Shown here in pieces: positions 1 through 8,785 of a stretch of 64,000 nt of DNA. The notes under the pieces are model-generated. The model worked only from the letters and a program-made list of their open reading frames with translations. It was not told the origin of the DNA and did no database searches. Position 1 is the stretch's first letter. Each line of letters starts with the position of its first letter. The DNA is from CAXSBR01 sp964252015. Its GTDB lineage: Bacteria; Actinomycetota; Actinomycetes; Mycobacteriales; Jatrophihabitantaceae. The position numbers and the translations under genes were made by a program. The stretch spans positions 1-64,000 of the forward strand of contig CAXULW010000003.1 of NCBI GenBank assembly GCA_964252015.1, given 5' to 3'.

Positions 1-43
1 GGTGGCAGCGGCTTGTTTCAGATAGGTAGTGGACACCCTCGTG

Positions 44-72
44 AATGTATACGTATGCGCAGAGGCGGTCAA
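44..72 (-). promoter_or_regulatory. Sigma70-like promoter with embedded LacI-type operator (copy 1)
   Basis: Read on the minus strand, TTGACC (67-72) and TACATT (44-49) are separated by 17 bp. The core GCATACGTATAC (47-58) is nearly palindromic around a central CG, as LacI-family operators usually are. It lies in the spacer and runs into the -10 box. The same core and promoter layout recur at 5801-5830. The promoter points left, so it should drive a gene beyond the window's left edge, just downstream of the LacI gene. That this LacI protein binds here is inferred. Confidence 0.7.
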
Positions 73-96
73 GACCCCGCCGTCAGGCAGTGCCGA

Positions 97-1086
97 TCAG
101 GGCGGGGCGGCATGAGTGCGGCGCAGGACGAGCTCGGTGGGATAGGCGGCGACGGGCGCGATCGGCGTCCCGGCCAGCGCGGCGACCAGGGCATCGGCCG
201 CGGCCCGGGCCATGCTGGCCAGGTCTACCCGCACGGTGGTGACCTGGAAGCACGGCCACGACGCGATGGGCAGGTCGTCGAAGCCGACGATGGACACCTC
301 GCCGGGCACGTCCACGCCCAGCTGCAGCGCCGCGTTCAGCGCGCCCACCGCGACCGTGTCGTTGCCGCAGAAGATCGCGGTCGGCGGCGTCGGCGCGTTC
401 ATCAGCTCGGTGAACCCGCGCACCCCGTCCGCGTAGGCGAAGCTCCCCCGGCTCACGTGCGCCTTGGCCAGGGTCAACCCGGCCGTCCGCAAGGCCCGCC
501 GGAAGCCGGTCTCGCGATCCTGCCCGGTGCTCGTCCGCTTCGGGCCCAGGATCACCCCGATCCGCCGATGACCCAGCCCAGCCAGCAATTCACCGCAGGA
601 TTGGGCGCCCCCGATGTTGTCCGCGGTCAGGCTGCGCGCCCCGGCCAGGCCGGAGCGCCGGTTGAGCTCGACGAACGGCAGCCCGCGATCGAGCAACAGC
701 TGGGACAGAGAAGAGTCCAGCAACGAGGTGGTCAGCACGGCGGCGTCGACCGACTTGTCGAGCAGGCGGGCGTAGGTGACCTGGTCATCGCCCCGCTCGG
801 CCAGCAGCACCATCCGGTAGCCGTGCTCGGCGAAACGATCGTGCAGGGGGCCGACCAGCGTCGGGTACAGCGGGTTCTCCAGATCGGCGACCATGGCGAT
901 CTGGTGCGTCGCCCGGGTGGACAGGCTGCGTCCGGGTTCGCTCGGGACGTAGCCCAGTTCTTGCGCCGCCTGCTCGATCCGCGCGCGGGTGGCGTCGGCG
1001 ATCCGGCCGTCCCCGCGCAGCGCCCGCGACACCGTGGGCTGCGACACCCCGGCCCGGCGGGCGACGTCGTGGCTGGTGACGCTCAC
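97..1086 (-). CDS. LacI family transcriptional regulator
   Basis: This 329-residue protein is a sugar-responsive repressor of normal family length. Residues 3-50 form the LacI helix-turn-helix (TSHDVARRAGVSQPTVSRAL) and hinge helix. The rest is a periplasmic-binding-protein-like effector domain, including the segments GNDTVAVGALNAA and VSIVGFDDLP near residues 240-270. It starts at ATG 1086. It is the last gene of a minus-strand run after an RbsABC-type transporter and a double SnoaL protein, with a 110-bp gap before it. Two copies of a likely operator (47-58 and 5804-5815) flank that run, so it probably controls the transporter operon and a gene to the left of the window. The inducer is unknown. 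Confidence 0.93.
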   Translation of the reverse strand: MSVTSHDVARRAGVSQPTVSRALRGDGRIADATRARIEQAAQELGYVPSEPGRSLSTRATHQIAMVADLENPLYPTLVGPLHDRFAEHGYRMVLLAERGDDQVTYARLLDKSVDAAVLTTSLLDSSLSQLLLDRGLPFVELNRRSGLAGARSLTADNIGGAQSCGELLAGLGHRRIGVILGPKRTSTGQDRETGFRRALRTAGLTLAKAHVSRGSFAYADGVRGFTELMNAPTPPTAIFCGNDTVAVGALNAALQLGVDVPGEVSIVGFDDLPIASWPCFQVTTVRVDLASMARAAADALVAALAGTPIAPVAAYPTELVLRRTHAAPP

Positions 1087-1196
1087 GGTTCTCGCTCCTG
1101 CCGTAAACGGACGCGGACTGACGGACCTGCGGCACTACGCTAGCCCGTCACTGCCGCCGGACCGGCCGCTGGCGCTCAGGCCAGGTCTGCCGTAAC

Positions 1197-2468
1197 TCAG
1201 GAGATCATCGCCCGCGGTTCGTCGGCGAACAGCTGGGCCAGCAGGTCGAACTCGTTGAAGCACGACCATTCCTCGGTGATCCGAAAGTCGTTGACGTACA
1301 GCTGGCTGATGCCCCAGATGTGCACCCGCCGGCCGGTAGGGGCGCCGTACATGGCGTAGCCGCGGTGGGTGCCCAGCGCCGTCCACCGCACCGAGACGCG
1401 GTATCCCTCGGCGTCGTTGCCCATGTAGTAGACCTCGTCGACCTGCATGCCCAGGTCAGGGAACGTGGCCAGCAGGCTGAGCGCCTGCCCGCGCACGTCG
1501 CCGCGTCCGTACCCCTCCCGGTCCGACGTGCCGTGCCAGCGCACCGTGCGGGTGTAGGCCCGGTCGACGGCGCTGAAGTCGCGCCGGTTGTACAGGTCGT
1601 GCCACAGCTTGCGCACGAAATGCTCGACGTCGAACCGGTCCGCAGTGGACTCCGGGTAATACTCGGGGTGACGGCCGCCGGACAGCCGTTCGATCTCCGG
1701 GACCTGCCGATCGGGGGTAACGCCCAGCACCTCGTTGCCGTACTCGCGCGCGGCCCACTTGACGTCGATGCCGAGCTGCATGAACCGCGAGCACATGTTG
1801 TAGAGCACCCACTCCTCGTAGATCTCGTTCTCCCGGATCACGCAGTTGGCGATCCCCCACAGGTTGACCTTGCGCCCGGTGGCCGGGCCGTAGCGCCACG
1901 CCCCGAGATGGTGTGCGGTGCCGACGTAGCGGTGCGAGGTGACGAAGCCTTCTTCGTCGTTGCCGGCCCAGATCACGTCGTCGGCCCAGTGCGTCGCGTC
2001 GGGAAAGGCGGTGATCGAGTTGATCGTGCCGGTGACGACGCGTTCCACGCCGATGTTCGCGCCGCGGTCGTCGAAGACCAGGCAACCCGGTGCGTAGGTG
2101 TCGTAGATGTAACCGACGTCCTGATACTCCCAGATGCGGTCGGTGATCCGCACGATGTAGTCGACGATGTCGGTGTACGTGTCCTCGAAGCCGCGCATCG
2201 ACTGGCGCCGCTCGCCCCGGGCACGTTCGGACCGCAGCGTGTCGGTGCCCGCATTCGCGCGCAGGGCGATGCTGAAGTCGGTGGGCATGGTCCGTTTCGA
2301 GGGGCCGTCCCCACCCATCATCGCCTGCAGGGGCGGTCGGCTGGGCGCAGCAACCTGACCATCCCCGGGACCGGTTCCGTTGCTGGGCTTGGTGGCGACC
2401 TCGGACGGTGCGCCAGCGGAGGCGGCGCCGTCGGGCGTCGCCTCCGCCGTCGTGTTCTCGTCGAGCAC
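1197..2468 (-). CDS. Double SnoaL-like (NTF2-fold) protein
   Basis: The protein has 423 residues. The first 60 or so are low-complexity (Ala, Thr, Pro, Gly). Two SnoaL/NTF2-like domains follow, at roughly 85-215 and 270-415. Both end in related strands (GRKVNLWGIANC and GRRVHIWGISQL) followed by EEW, which points to an internal duplication. SnoaL-like domains form cone-shaped pockets used by polyketide cyclases, hydratases and isomerases; which activity applies here is not evident. The gene sits 30 bp after the solute-binding protein gene and upstream of lacI, so it probably acts on the imported sugar or an intermediate. An internal ATG near residue 50 could be the true start. Confidence 0.8.
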   Translation of the reverse strand: MLDENTTAEATPDGAASAGAPSEVATKPSNGTGPGDGQVAAPSRPPLQAMMGGDGPSKRTMPTDFSIALRANAGTDTLRSERARGERRQSMRGFEDTYTDIVDYIVRITDRIWEYQDVGYIYDTYAPGCLVFDDRGANIGVERVVTGTINSITAFPDATHWADDVIWAGNDEEGFVTSHRYVGTAHHLGAWRYGPATGRKVNLWGIANCVIRENEIYEEWVLYNMCSRFMQLGIDVKWAAREYGNEVLGVTPDRQVPEIERLSGGRHPEYYPESTADRFDVEHFVRKLWHDLYNRRDFSAVDRAYTRTVRWHGTSDREGYGRGDVRGQALSLLATFPDLGMQVDEVYYMGNDAEGYRVSVRWTALGTHRGYAMYGAPTGRRVHIWGISQLYVNDFRITEEWSCFNEFDLLAQLFADEPRAMIS

Positions 2469-2498
2469 AGGTTTACGGCCTCACTTCTGCGATGGGAA

Positions 2499-3566
2499 TT
2501 ACTGGATCTTGCAGTTCACGTCGTAGATGTAGGACTTGGCCTTGTCCGTGTTCACCGTGGCCGGAGTGACGAAGAGTGCGTCGGCGGCCTGGTTGCGCGG
2601 GACCGACTTGCCCTCCATCGCCGAGACCGCGGTGTCCACGCCCTGGACGCCTTCGCCCCGCGGGTTCTGCACCACCACACCGAGCAGTTGCCCGGCCTTG
2701 AGCGCGGTGACGATCGGATCCGAGGTGTCGTACCCGGTGATCTTGATCTTGGACTGCTTTCCGGCCTCGCGCACGCCGGCCAGCGCGCCCTGGGTGTTGT
2801 TGGTCTCGGCGCCGAACACGCCCTTGAGGTCCGGGTGCGCGGCCGCGGCCTGCTGGACGAAGCTGGCCGCCTTGGCCGGGTCGTTGTTCGAGTACTGCAC
2901 CGGCAGCACCTTCACGTTGGGAGAGATCGAGTGCACGCCCGCGGCGAAGCCGTCCGTGCGCTGCTTGGACGGCACGAAGCCGGTCGTGTTGTCGATGGGC
3001 AGCACCGTACCGGTGCTGCCGATGGCCTTGGCCATGGCGATGCCGGCCAGCTTGCCGCCGGCCAGGCTGTCGGACTGGATGTTGGAGATGCCGATCGTGG
3101 TGTCGGTGAGGTCACCGTCGATGGTGATGATCTTGATGCCCTTGTCCTTGGCCGCCTTCAACGGAGCCGCCATGGCCTTCGGGTCGGTCACCGAAATCAT
3201 GATCGCACCAGGCTTGGTCAGGGCCACCTGCTGCACGATCGCGGTCTGCTTCTGCACGTCGAACGTGGGCGAGCCCGTGTATTGGAACGAGACACCCTTG
3301 GCCTTGGCCTCGGTGCCCGCGCCGCAACTCACCGTGTTGTAGAACGGGTTTCCGGTCAGACCGGGGATGTAGATGATCTTGCCCAGCTTCGCCGTCCCGG
3401 CGGCGCTGGTGGTCGTCGCGGCCGCCGCCGACGTCGTCCCCGCCGCGCTCGCGCTCGTGGTCGAACCCGCGCTCGACGATTTGCTGCTGCTGCTACATGC
3501 CGTCACCAGGGCGGTGCTGGCCAGGGCCGCCGAGGCGAGCGCGGTCCATTTGACTGCTGATTTCAT
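2499..3566 (-). CDS. Sugar ABC transporter substrate-binding lipoprotein (RbsB-like)
   Basis: This 355-residue exported protein has a basic N-terminus, a hydrophobic stretch and a lipobox ending in Cys24 (ALVTACSSS). A Ser/Ala/Thr-rich linker follows to about residue 60. The remainder is a type I periplasmic-binding fold of the ribose/xylose/galactose class, for example IIYIPGLTGNPFYNTV near 68 and KITGYDTSDPIVTALKAGQ near 275. It should capture a monosaccharide or polyol and deliver it to the permease (3673-4818) and ATPase (4904-5686), which precede it in the same operon. The exact ligand cannot be read from sequence. Confidence 0.92.
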   Translation of the reverse strand: MKSAVKWTALASAALASTALVTACSSSSKSSSAGSTTSASAAGTTSAAAATTTSAAGTAKLGKIIYIPGLTGNPFYNTVSCGAGTEAKAKGVSFQYTGSPTFDVQKQTAIVQQVALTKPGAIMISVTDPKAMAAPLKAAKDKGIKIITIDGDLTDTTIGISNIQSDSLAGGKLAGIAMAKAIGSTGTVLPIDNTTGFVPSKQRTDGFAAGVHSISPNVKVLPVQYSNNDPAKAASFVQQAAAAHPDLKGVFGAETNNTQGALAGVREAGKQSKIKITGYDTSDPIVTALKAGQLLGVVVQNPRGEGVQGVDTAVSAMEGKSVPRNQAADALFVTPATVNTDKAKSYIYDVNCKIQ

Positions 3567-3672
3567 CGGGTTCCTCTCGGGTGGTGCTGATGTGTGTTCA
3601 CGGTTGTGATCGGAGCTGACATGGACGTGCGGAAGGCACGCGCCGTCGCGGCATCGGGACGGCGCGTTCGGC

Positions 3673-4818
3673 TCAAGCTCGATCGCGGGACTTGCGCTTG
3701 AGCTGGTCGATGTAGACGGCGATGATCAGGATGAAGCCGGTGGCCACCTGCTGCCAGAACGACTGCAGGCCCTTGATGTTGAAGCCGTCCTGAAGCAGCG
3801 CCGGGATGAACAGGCCGATGACCGTGCCGAGGATGGTGCCGGCGCCGCCGTAGAGGCTGGTGCCGCCGAGGATCACGCCGGTGATGACGTTCAGCGCATC
3901 GTCGTTGTGGCCACCGATCGTCGTGGTCGAGAACCGGATCAGCGACATCATCCCGGCCAGCCCGGCCAGGCTCCCGCTCAGGGCGTACAGCTTGAGCAGG
4001 TGGTTGCTGACGTTGATGCCGGCGCGGCGGGCGGCCTCGTCGTTCGACCCGACGACGTAGGTGGTCCGGCCGAACTTGGTGTAACGCAGCGCGGCGCCGC
4101 CGACGAGCACGACCACCACGGCCATGTAGAAGATCGGCGGGAAGCCGAACCAGCTCTGGGTCTGGATCGTGATCAGCGACTTCGGCACGGTGGACACGTC
4201 GTTGCCGTTGGTGATCAGGTTGGCGATGCCCAGGGCGGCGCCGAGCGTACCCAGCGTCGTGATCAGCGCGGGCACCTGGAGCCGGGTGACGCAGAACCCG
4301 TTGAACAGGCCCCACACCGCGCCGCTGACCACGGCCACGACCAGGCCGACCAGGAACGTCCCCGCACCCTGGCCACCGACGTGGGTCATCGCCTTCGACG
4401 CCATCACGCCGCTGAACACCAGCACCGATCCGATGGACAGGTCGAAGCCGGCCGCGACCATCACGAACGTCATGCCCGTGCCCATGGTCAGCAGCACAGC
4501 GGCGTTGGAGATCACCAGCTGGACGTTGTCCCACTTCGGAAAGACGCTCGGCGCCAGGAACGAGAAGACGGCGAAGATGACGACGAGCGCACCGAACATG
4601 TAGGCCGGCGACGAGCTGAGGCCGCGGCGGATCAGCCGGGCCCGCGGGGACATCCCGCTCAGCGCCACCGCATCCAGCGGCAGCCCGACGTCACCCCCGT
4701 CGGCGCCTTCGTTCACCACGCCGTCATCCGGGCCCTCGGTCGGCGTGGTGACCATCCACTCCGAGGGCGCCTGCGCCGCCGCCGTCCCGACACCCTCGTT
4801 CTTCTCTCTCATGCTCAT
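3673..4818 (-). CDS. Sugar ABC transporter permease (RbsC-like)
   Basis: This 381-residue inner-membrane protein has a cytoplasmic N-terminal extension of about 75 residues. About eight to ten hydrophobic helices of the branched-chain/ribose permease family (BPD_transp_2) follow. The family signature is visible at FVMVAAGFDLSIGSVLVFSG and in the late stretch GVILGGTSLYGGAGTILGT. Upstream is the ATPase (85-bp gap) and downstream the binding protein (106-bp gap), giving the order ATPase-permease-SBP. It forms the sugar channel of this importer. The longer than usual N-terminus is Gly/Pro/acidic and could contain an overextended start, but no better start with a ribosome binding site is obvious. 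Confidence 0.92.
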   Translation of the reverse strand: MSMREKNEGVGTAAAQAPSEWMVTTPTEGPDDGVVNEGADGGDVGLPLDAVALSGMSPRARLIRRGLSSSPAYMFGALVVIFAVFSFLAPSVFPKWDNVQLVISNAAVLLTMGTGMTFVMVAAGFDLSIGSVLVFSGVMASKAMTHVGGQGAGTFLVGLVVAVVSGAVWGLFNGFCVTRLQVPALITTLGTLGAALGIANLITNGNDVSTVPKSLITIQTQSWFGFPPIFYMAVVVVLVGGAALRYTKFGRTTYVVGSNDEAARRAGINVSNHLLKLYALSGSLAGLAGMMSLIRFSTTTIGGHNDDALNVITGVILGGTSLYGGAGTILGTVIGLFIPALLQDGFNIKGLQSFWQQVATGFILIIAVYIDQLKRKSRDRA

Positions 4819-4903
4819 TTGGACTCCTCTTCGCGCAAGCGCTCATCGGCGGCGCGTTCCGCTCCTCGGTCACTGAAAAGCGTTCCCTGCGATGCTCGCG
4901 AAC

Positions 4904-5686
4904 TCATGCCGACTCCAACTTCGCTTCGGTGGCCGCACTGATCTCCAGCGCGCCCGTCATGGCTCCGACCAGCTTCTCGACCGTGGCCTCGGCCGAGGTG
5001 AACGTGGCGACCCGCCGTCCCAATCGCAGTACCTGGATCGAGTCCGACACCTCGAGAATCTCCGGCATGTTGTGGCTGATCAGCACCACGGCGATCCCCC
5101 GGTCGGACACCCGCCGGATCAGGTCGAGCACGCGCCGGGTCTGGCGGACACCGAGCGCGGCGGTCGGCTCGTCCATGAAGATCAGGCCCTTGGCCCACAT
5201 CACCGAACGGCAGATGGCCACGCTCTGCTTCTGCCCGCCGGACAAGGCAGCCACGGCCGCGTCCATGTCCTTGACGTCGGTGCCCATCGCCGTGAACGTC
5301 TCGAACGCCTCGCGGCGCATCCGGGCCTTGTCCAGCACGCCGAGCTTGCCCAGCAGCCCGGGCTTCAGCAGTTCCCGCCCCACGTAGGCGTTCTCGGCCG
5401 GGCCGAGGTCGGGGGCCAGGGCGAGATCCTGGTAGACGGTCTCGATGCCCATCTCCCGCGCCTGGTTGGGCGAGCTGAACGTGACCGGCTCGCCCTTGAG
5501 CAGGATCTGACCGCCCTGCGGCGGCATCACGCCGGAGAGGATCTTGACCAGCGTGCTCTTGCCGGCCCCGTTGTCCCCGATCAGCGCGGTGACCTTGCCT
5601 TCCTCCGCGGTGAAGTCCGTCTCCCGCAGGACTTCGACGTGCCCGTAGCGCTTGACGATGCCGCGCGCTTCCAGCTGGTACGCCAT
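4904..5686 (-). CDS. Sugar ABC transporter ATP-binding protein, single-cassette
   Basis: The protein has 260 residues and one ATPase cassette: Walker A GDNGAGKST near 37-45, signature LSGGQKQS and Walker B LIFMDEPTAALG. Canonical RbsA is a ~500-residue double cassette; this is the single-cassette FrcA-like form, expected to dimerise. The start chosen is ATG at 5686, preceded by GGGAGG. The frame stays open to 5830, but that extension crosses the promoter and operator at 5801-5830, so it is rejected. This is the first gene of the LacI-type controlled transporter operon. Confidence 0.92.
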   Translation of the reverse strand: MAYQLEARGIVKRYGHVEVLRETDFTAEEGKVTALIGDNGAGKSTLVKILSGVMPPQGGQILLKGEPVTFSSPNQAREMGIETVYQDLALAPDLGPAENAYVGRELLKPGLLGKLGVLDKARMRREAFETFTAMGTDVKDMDAAVAALSGGQKQSVAICRSVMWAKGLIFMDEPTAALGVRQTRRVLDLIRRVSDRGIAVVLISHNMPEILEVSDSIQVLRLGRRVATFTSAEATVEKLVGAMTGALEISAATEAKLESA

Positions 5687-5800
5687 CACTGCCTCCCTCG
5701 ATCGACGCTGCTCATTGCGTAAGGACGGTGCGGGGTCGGGGACCACTCGACTACACGACGCTGGGTGCGAATCAGGAGGCGACGGGCGCCGTTGCGCGAG

Positions 5801-5830
5801 AACGTATACGTATGCGCAGACGGCTGTCAA
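5801..5830 (-). promoter_or_regulatory. Sigma70-like promoter with embedded LacI-type operator (copy 2)
   Basis: On the minus strand TTGACA (5825-5830) and TACGTT (5801-5806) are 18 bp apart. The operator core GCATACGTATAC (5804-5815) lies in the spacer and overlaps the -10. It is identical over 17 bp to the site at 47-63. The promoter lies 115 bp ahead of the ABC ATPase start, so it should drive the transporter-SnoaL(-lacI) operon. Repressor binding there would directly block polymerase. Confidence 0.75.
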
Positions 5831-5922
5831 TGGTTGCGCGCCCGATCAACCCAGCCGTGATCGGAACGAAACAACCAGGGGTCAGCCGGCGCCGCAGGGT
5901 GGTCGGCCGGCCGAAACCGAGC

Positions 5923-7239
5923 TCACGCCAGCCGGTCCAGGCGCAGCGTCGCCGTCGCCCGGTGCGCGGCCATGCCCTCGGACGCGGAAATGACGTCGAC
6001 TGCGTCGGCCACCGCGTGGGTCGCGCTCTCGGCCACCCGCTGGTAGGTGAGCGGCTTGAGGAAGCGGCCCACGGACAGGCCGGCGCTGTGCCGGGCCCCG
6101 CCCGCGGTGGGCAGGACGTGGTTGGTGCCGGCCATGCCCTTGTCGGAGTAGGCGACCGTGCTCCACGGACCCAGGAAGATGGAACCGTAGTTGCGCAGGT
6201 GGTCGTGGTACCAGGCGTCGTCGGAGGTCTGGATCTCCAGGTGCTCCGGAGCCAGGTCGTCCATCAGCTTGACCGCATCCGCCCGGCTGGCCGCCACGGT
6301 GATCGAGCCGTAGTCGCGCCACGCCGGCCCGCAGACCCAGTCGGTGGACAACGTCGGGATCTGCCGCTCGACCTCGGCCGCGACCAATTGGGCGAACTCC
6401 GCGTTCGTGGTCACCAGCGCCGCGGGCGAGTCCACCCCGTGCTCGGCCTGCCCCAGCAGGTCAGCGGCCACCAGTTCGACGTCGGCGGTCTCGTCGGCGA
6501 TGACCGCCACCTCGGACGGCCCGGCGAGCAGGTCGATGGCGCTGCGGCCGAACAGGGCACGCTTGGCCTCGGCCACGTAGGCGTTGCCGGCCCCGACGAT
6601 CATGTCGGCCGGCAGTTCGCCGAGCAGGCCGTAGGCCATGGCCGCCAGGGCCTGCACGCCGCCGAGCAGGAACGCCCGGTCGACGCCGGAGACGTACGCG
6701 GCGTACAGCACCGCGGCGTTGGCCTGGCCGTCGCGCTGCGGGGGCGTGCAGGCAATGACCGAGTCGACGCCGGCCACCTTGGCCACGTTCACGGTCATGA
6801 AGGCGCTCGCGGTAAGCGGGAACCGCCCGGCCGGCAGGTATGCGCCAACCCGCTGGATGGGGATGTACCGCTGCCCGGTGACCAGACCCGGGGCGAGCTC
6901 GATCTCGAAGTCGCTCAGGTGGCTGCGTTGGGCCTGGGCGAAAGCCCTGGTCCGTTCGGCGCCGAGCTCGATCGCCGCGCGCAGCTCGGGGCTCAGCCGG
7001 TCCCCGGAGGCGGCGATCGTCTTGGCGTCGAGCTCGACGTCACCGCCGGTGAAGTTGTCGAGCTGCTCGGCGTACTTCAACACCGCGTCCATCCCGTTGG
7101 CCGAGATCGTGCTCAGCATCTCGGCCACGGTGGCGATCACCGCCGGGTTGCGCTGGGACGGCGGCCCGTCGTAGGCCGGCGTCTTGACGAACGTGGGGGG
7201 GCCATCAAGATCGGCGAGGACGGCGTCGGTGAAGTACAT
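5923..7239 (-). CDS. Histidinol dehydrogenase family protein, probably not HisD proper
   Basis: The 438-residue NAD-dependent, zinc-dependent dehydrogenase keeps the family motifs: LLAGPSEVAVIAD, the metal segment GQAEHGVDSPA, the catalytic Glu-His pair in LAPEHLEI, and GTNHVLPT. True HisD oxidises L-histidinol. Here no other his gene is nearby, and the gene lies beside a sugar ABC importer. The segment VGAYLPAGRFPLTASAFM resembles HpsN-type (sulfopropanediol) and related polyol dehydrogenases. A role in oxidising an imported polyol-like substrate is inferred. The start is ATG at 7239; the frame is open far upstream, but that part is antisense to the LysR gene. Confidence 0.8.
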   Translation of the reverse strand: MYFTDAVLADLDGPPTFVKTPAYDGPPSQRNPAVIATVAEMLSTISANGMDAVLKYAEQLDNFTGGDVELDAKTIAASGDRLSPELRAAIELGAERTRAFAQAQRSHLSDFEIELAPGLVTGQRYIPIQRVGAYLPAGRFPLTASAFMTVNVAKVAGVDSVIACTPPQRDGQANAAVLYAAYVSGVDRAFLLGGVQALAAMAYGLLGELPADMIVGAGNAYVAEAKRALFGRSAIDLLAGPSEVAVIADETADVELVAADLLGQAEHGVDSPAALVTTNAEFAQLVAAEVERQIPTLSTDWVCGPAWRDYGSITVAASRADAVKLMDDLAPEHLEIQTSDDAWYHDHLRNYGSIFLGPWSTVAYSDKGMAGTNHVLPTAGGARHSAGLSVGRFLKPLTYQRVAESATHAVADAVDVISASEGMAAHRATATLRLDRLA

Positions 7240-7311
7240 GGGCCCGAGCCTAAGGAAGGACCATGGCCGGAGCAACGTCCACTCTTCCCGTGCTGGCGAT
7301 AACGTTGCCTT

Positions 7312-8271
7312 GTGACACTGAACCAGCTCCGTGCGTTCCTGGCCGCGGCGCGGTGCGGGTCGTTCACCGCCGCAGCGCGGGAGATGCAGATCTCCCAAGC
7401 GGCCGTGTCCGAGCTGGTTCGCCGCCTCGAGGAGGAGCACGGGGTGACGCTGTTCCACCGGGGACGCCGCACCCTGGGGCTGACGTCCGCCGGTCAGGAA
7501 CTCGTGCCGCACGCGGAGCAGGCGGTGGCCGCGGCCGAGAACGGCAGCCGCGCCCTGCGCTCGGTGCAGTCCCTGCGCGGCGGCGTGGCCACCTTCGGCG
7601 TCCTGCGCAACGCCGACTACTACCTGCTGTCCGGCCTGGTCGCGAGCTTCCATCAGGCCCACCCGAACGTGCGGACGCGGATGGTCGGGCTCAACTCCGT
7701 CCAGGTCGCCGGCGAGGTGGCCGCGGGCACGATCGAGGCCGGCCTCGTCGTCCTGCCGATCGACGACGACGGCCTCATCGTCACTCCCCTGGCCCGCGAC
7801 GAGGTCGTCTTCGCCAGCGCGACCGCGTCCCGGCTGGAAACCCCCATGACGGTGGAACGCCTGGCCGAGACCCGGCTCGTGCTCTACGACGCGCACTCCG
7901 GCTGGCGCGATCCGACCCGGCGACAGATCGCCGAACGCGCCGCATCGGCCGGGGTCAGGCTCGAGGCGCTGATCGAGGTGGAACACGTGGAAACCGCCCT
8001 CAACCTGGTCGCCGGCGGGGCCGGTGACACGTTCACATCCCGCGCCGTGGCCACCAGTTCAGCCTGCCCGCCCGGGGTGGGCATCGTCGCGTTCGACCCA
8101 CCCATCTACGACACAATCGCCCTGATCCGGCGGGAGAACCGGCCGCTGTCGCCGGCCACGCGCGAGATCGCCCGGCTGGCTCAGCAGATGCTCAAGGCCA
8201 GCGACCGGGTGCAGGACATGCCCGGCGTCACCCCGGACTGGCTGTCGTCGCACCGTCCCGCGGTGGGGTAG
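7312..8271 (+). CDS. LysR family transcriptional regulator
   Basis: The 319-residue protein has the LysR winged helix-turn-helix at residues 1-60 (LNQLRAFLAAARCGSFTAAA, then ISQAAVSELVRRLEEE). A two-lobed LysR substrate-binding effector domain follows from about 90 to 295. The start is GTG at 7312, 72 bp from the divergent HisD-like gene. This is the classic arrangement of a LysR activator and its target. It probably responds to a substrate or product of the HisD-like enzyme. Confidence 0.92.
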   Translation: MTLNQLRAFLAAARCGSFTAAAREMQISQAAVSELVRRLEEEHGVTLFHRGRRTLGLTSAGQELVPHAEQAVAAAENGSRALRSVQSLRGGVATFGVLRNADYYLLSGLVASFHQAHPNVRTRMVGLNSVQVAGEVAAGTIEAGLVVLPIDDDGLIVTPLARDEVVFASATASRLETPMTVERLAETRLVLYDAHSGWRDPTRRQIAERAASAGVRLEALIEVEHVETALNLVAGGAGDTFTSRAVATSSACPPGVGIVAFDPPIYDTIALIRRENRPLSPATREIARLAQQMLKASDRVQDMPGVTPDWLSSHRPAVG

Positions 8272-8278
8272 CTCACCC

Positions 8279-8686
8279 ATGGCGTCCCCCGTCCTGGCCA
8301 TTGACCAGGGAACGTCCGGCACGAAAGCGCTGGTCCACGACTCGGTGGACGGTGTGATCGGCGTGGCGAGACGATGGTTCGCCCGACGTACCTGCCGGGC
8401 CGAGTCGGTGGTCGGCCCGCTGAGCGACGCTCGTGACTGGGTCGCCGAGCGCACCGGGCTGGTGCTCGATTCCTACTTCGCCGCCCCCAAGATGGCCTGG
8501 TTGCGCCGCAACCGCACGACGGCCGGCGTCGTGACCAGGACCGACACCTGGCTCTTGCATCAACTGTCCGGCGAGCTCGTCACCGACGCCTCGACCGCCA
8601 GCCGGTCCCTGCTCACCGACCTCGACTCCGGTCGTTGGGACGACGACCTGCTGGCCCTGTTCGGCCTGCAGGCTCGTCGTGCCTGA
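8279..8686 (+). pseudogene. FGGY carbohydrate kinase remnant
   Basis: The 135-codon frame begins with the FGGY phosphate-binding motif LAIDQGTSGTKALV at residues 6-19. It then jumps from about residue 40 straight to the family segment that normally follows some 60 residues later (LDSYFAAPKMAWL). It continues through TRTDTWLLHQLSGELVTDAS and stops. Intact FGGY kinases are about 500 residues, so there is an internal deletion and loss of the C-terminal ATP-binding half. It starts 8 bp after the LysR gene. It likely once phosphorylated a polyol or sugar for this locus. Confidence 0.8.
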
Positions 8687-8780
8687 CAAGTCGATCATCT
8701 GCACGTGGACGACGACGCTGGCGCCGGCCACGAATGCCGTGCGCCGCGGCGCCGACCTGCGCCTGGCCCACCGGGTGCCT
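8679..8780 (+). pseudogene. GlpA-like FAD-dependent oxidoreductase fragment
   Basis: In the frame starting at 8679 one reads VPDKSIICTWTTTLAP followed by ATNAVRRGADLRLAHRV. This is the sort of segment found in glycerol-3-phosphate dehydrogenase-like (GlpA) FAD oxidoreductases. Only about 34 codons survive, fused by a deletion to the end of the kinase remnant. It is a gene fossil with no possible function as it stands. Confidence 0.5.
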
Positions 8781-8785
8781 GCGCG

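Noticed and set aside
1320..3560. Very long open frame on the plus strand (746 codons)
   Set aside because: It is antisense to the SnoaL and binding-protein genes, rich in Arg/Gly/His with no domain; a typical GC-skew shadow frame.
3907..4941. Long plus-strand open frame opposite the permease
   Set aside because: Antisense to a clear transporter gene, compositionally odd and without motifs.
5687..5830. N-terminal extension of the ABC ATPase
   Set aside because: It would translate the promoter and operator; the ATG at 5686 has a good ribosome binding site and gives normal family length.
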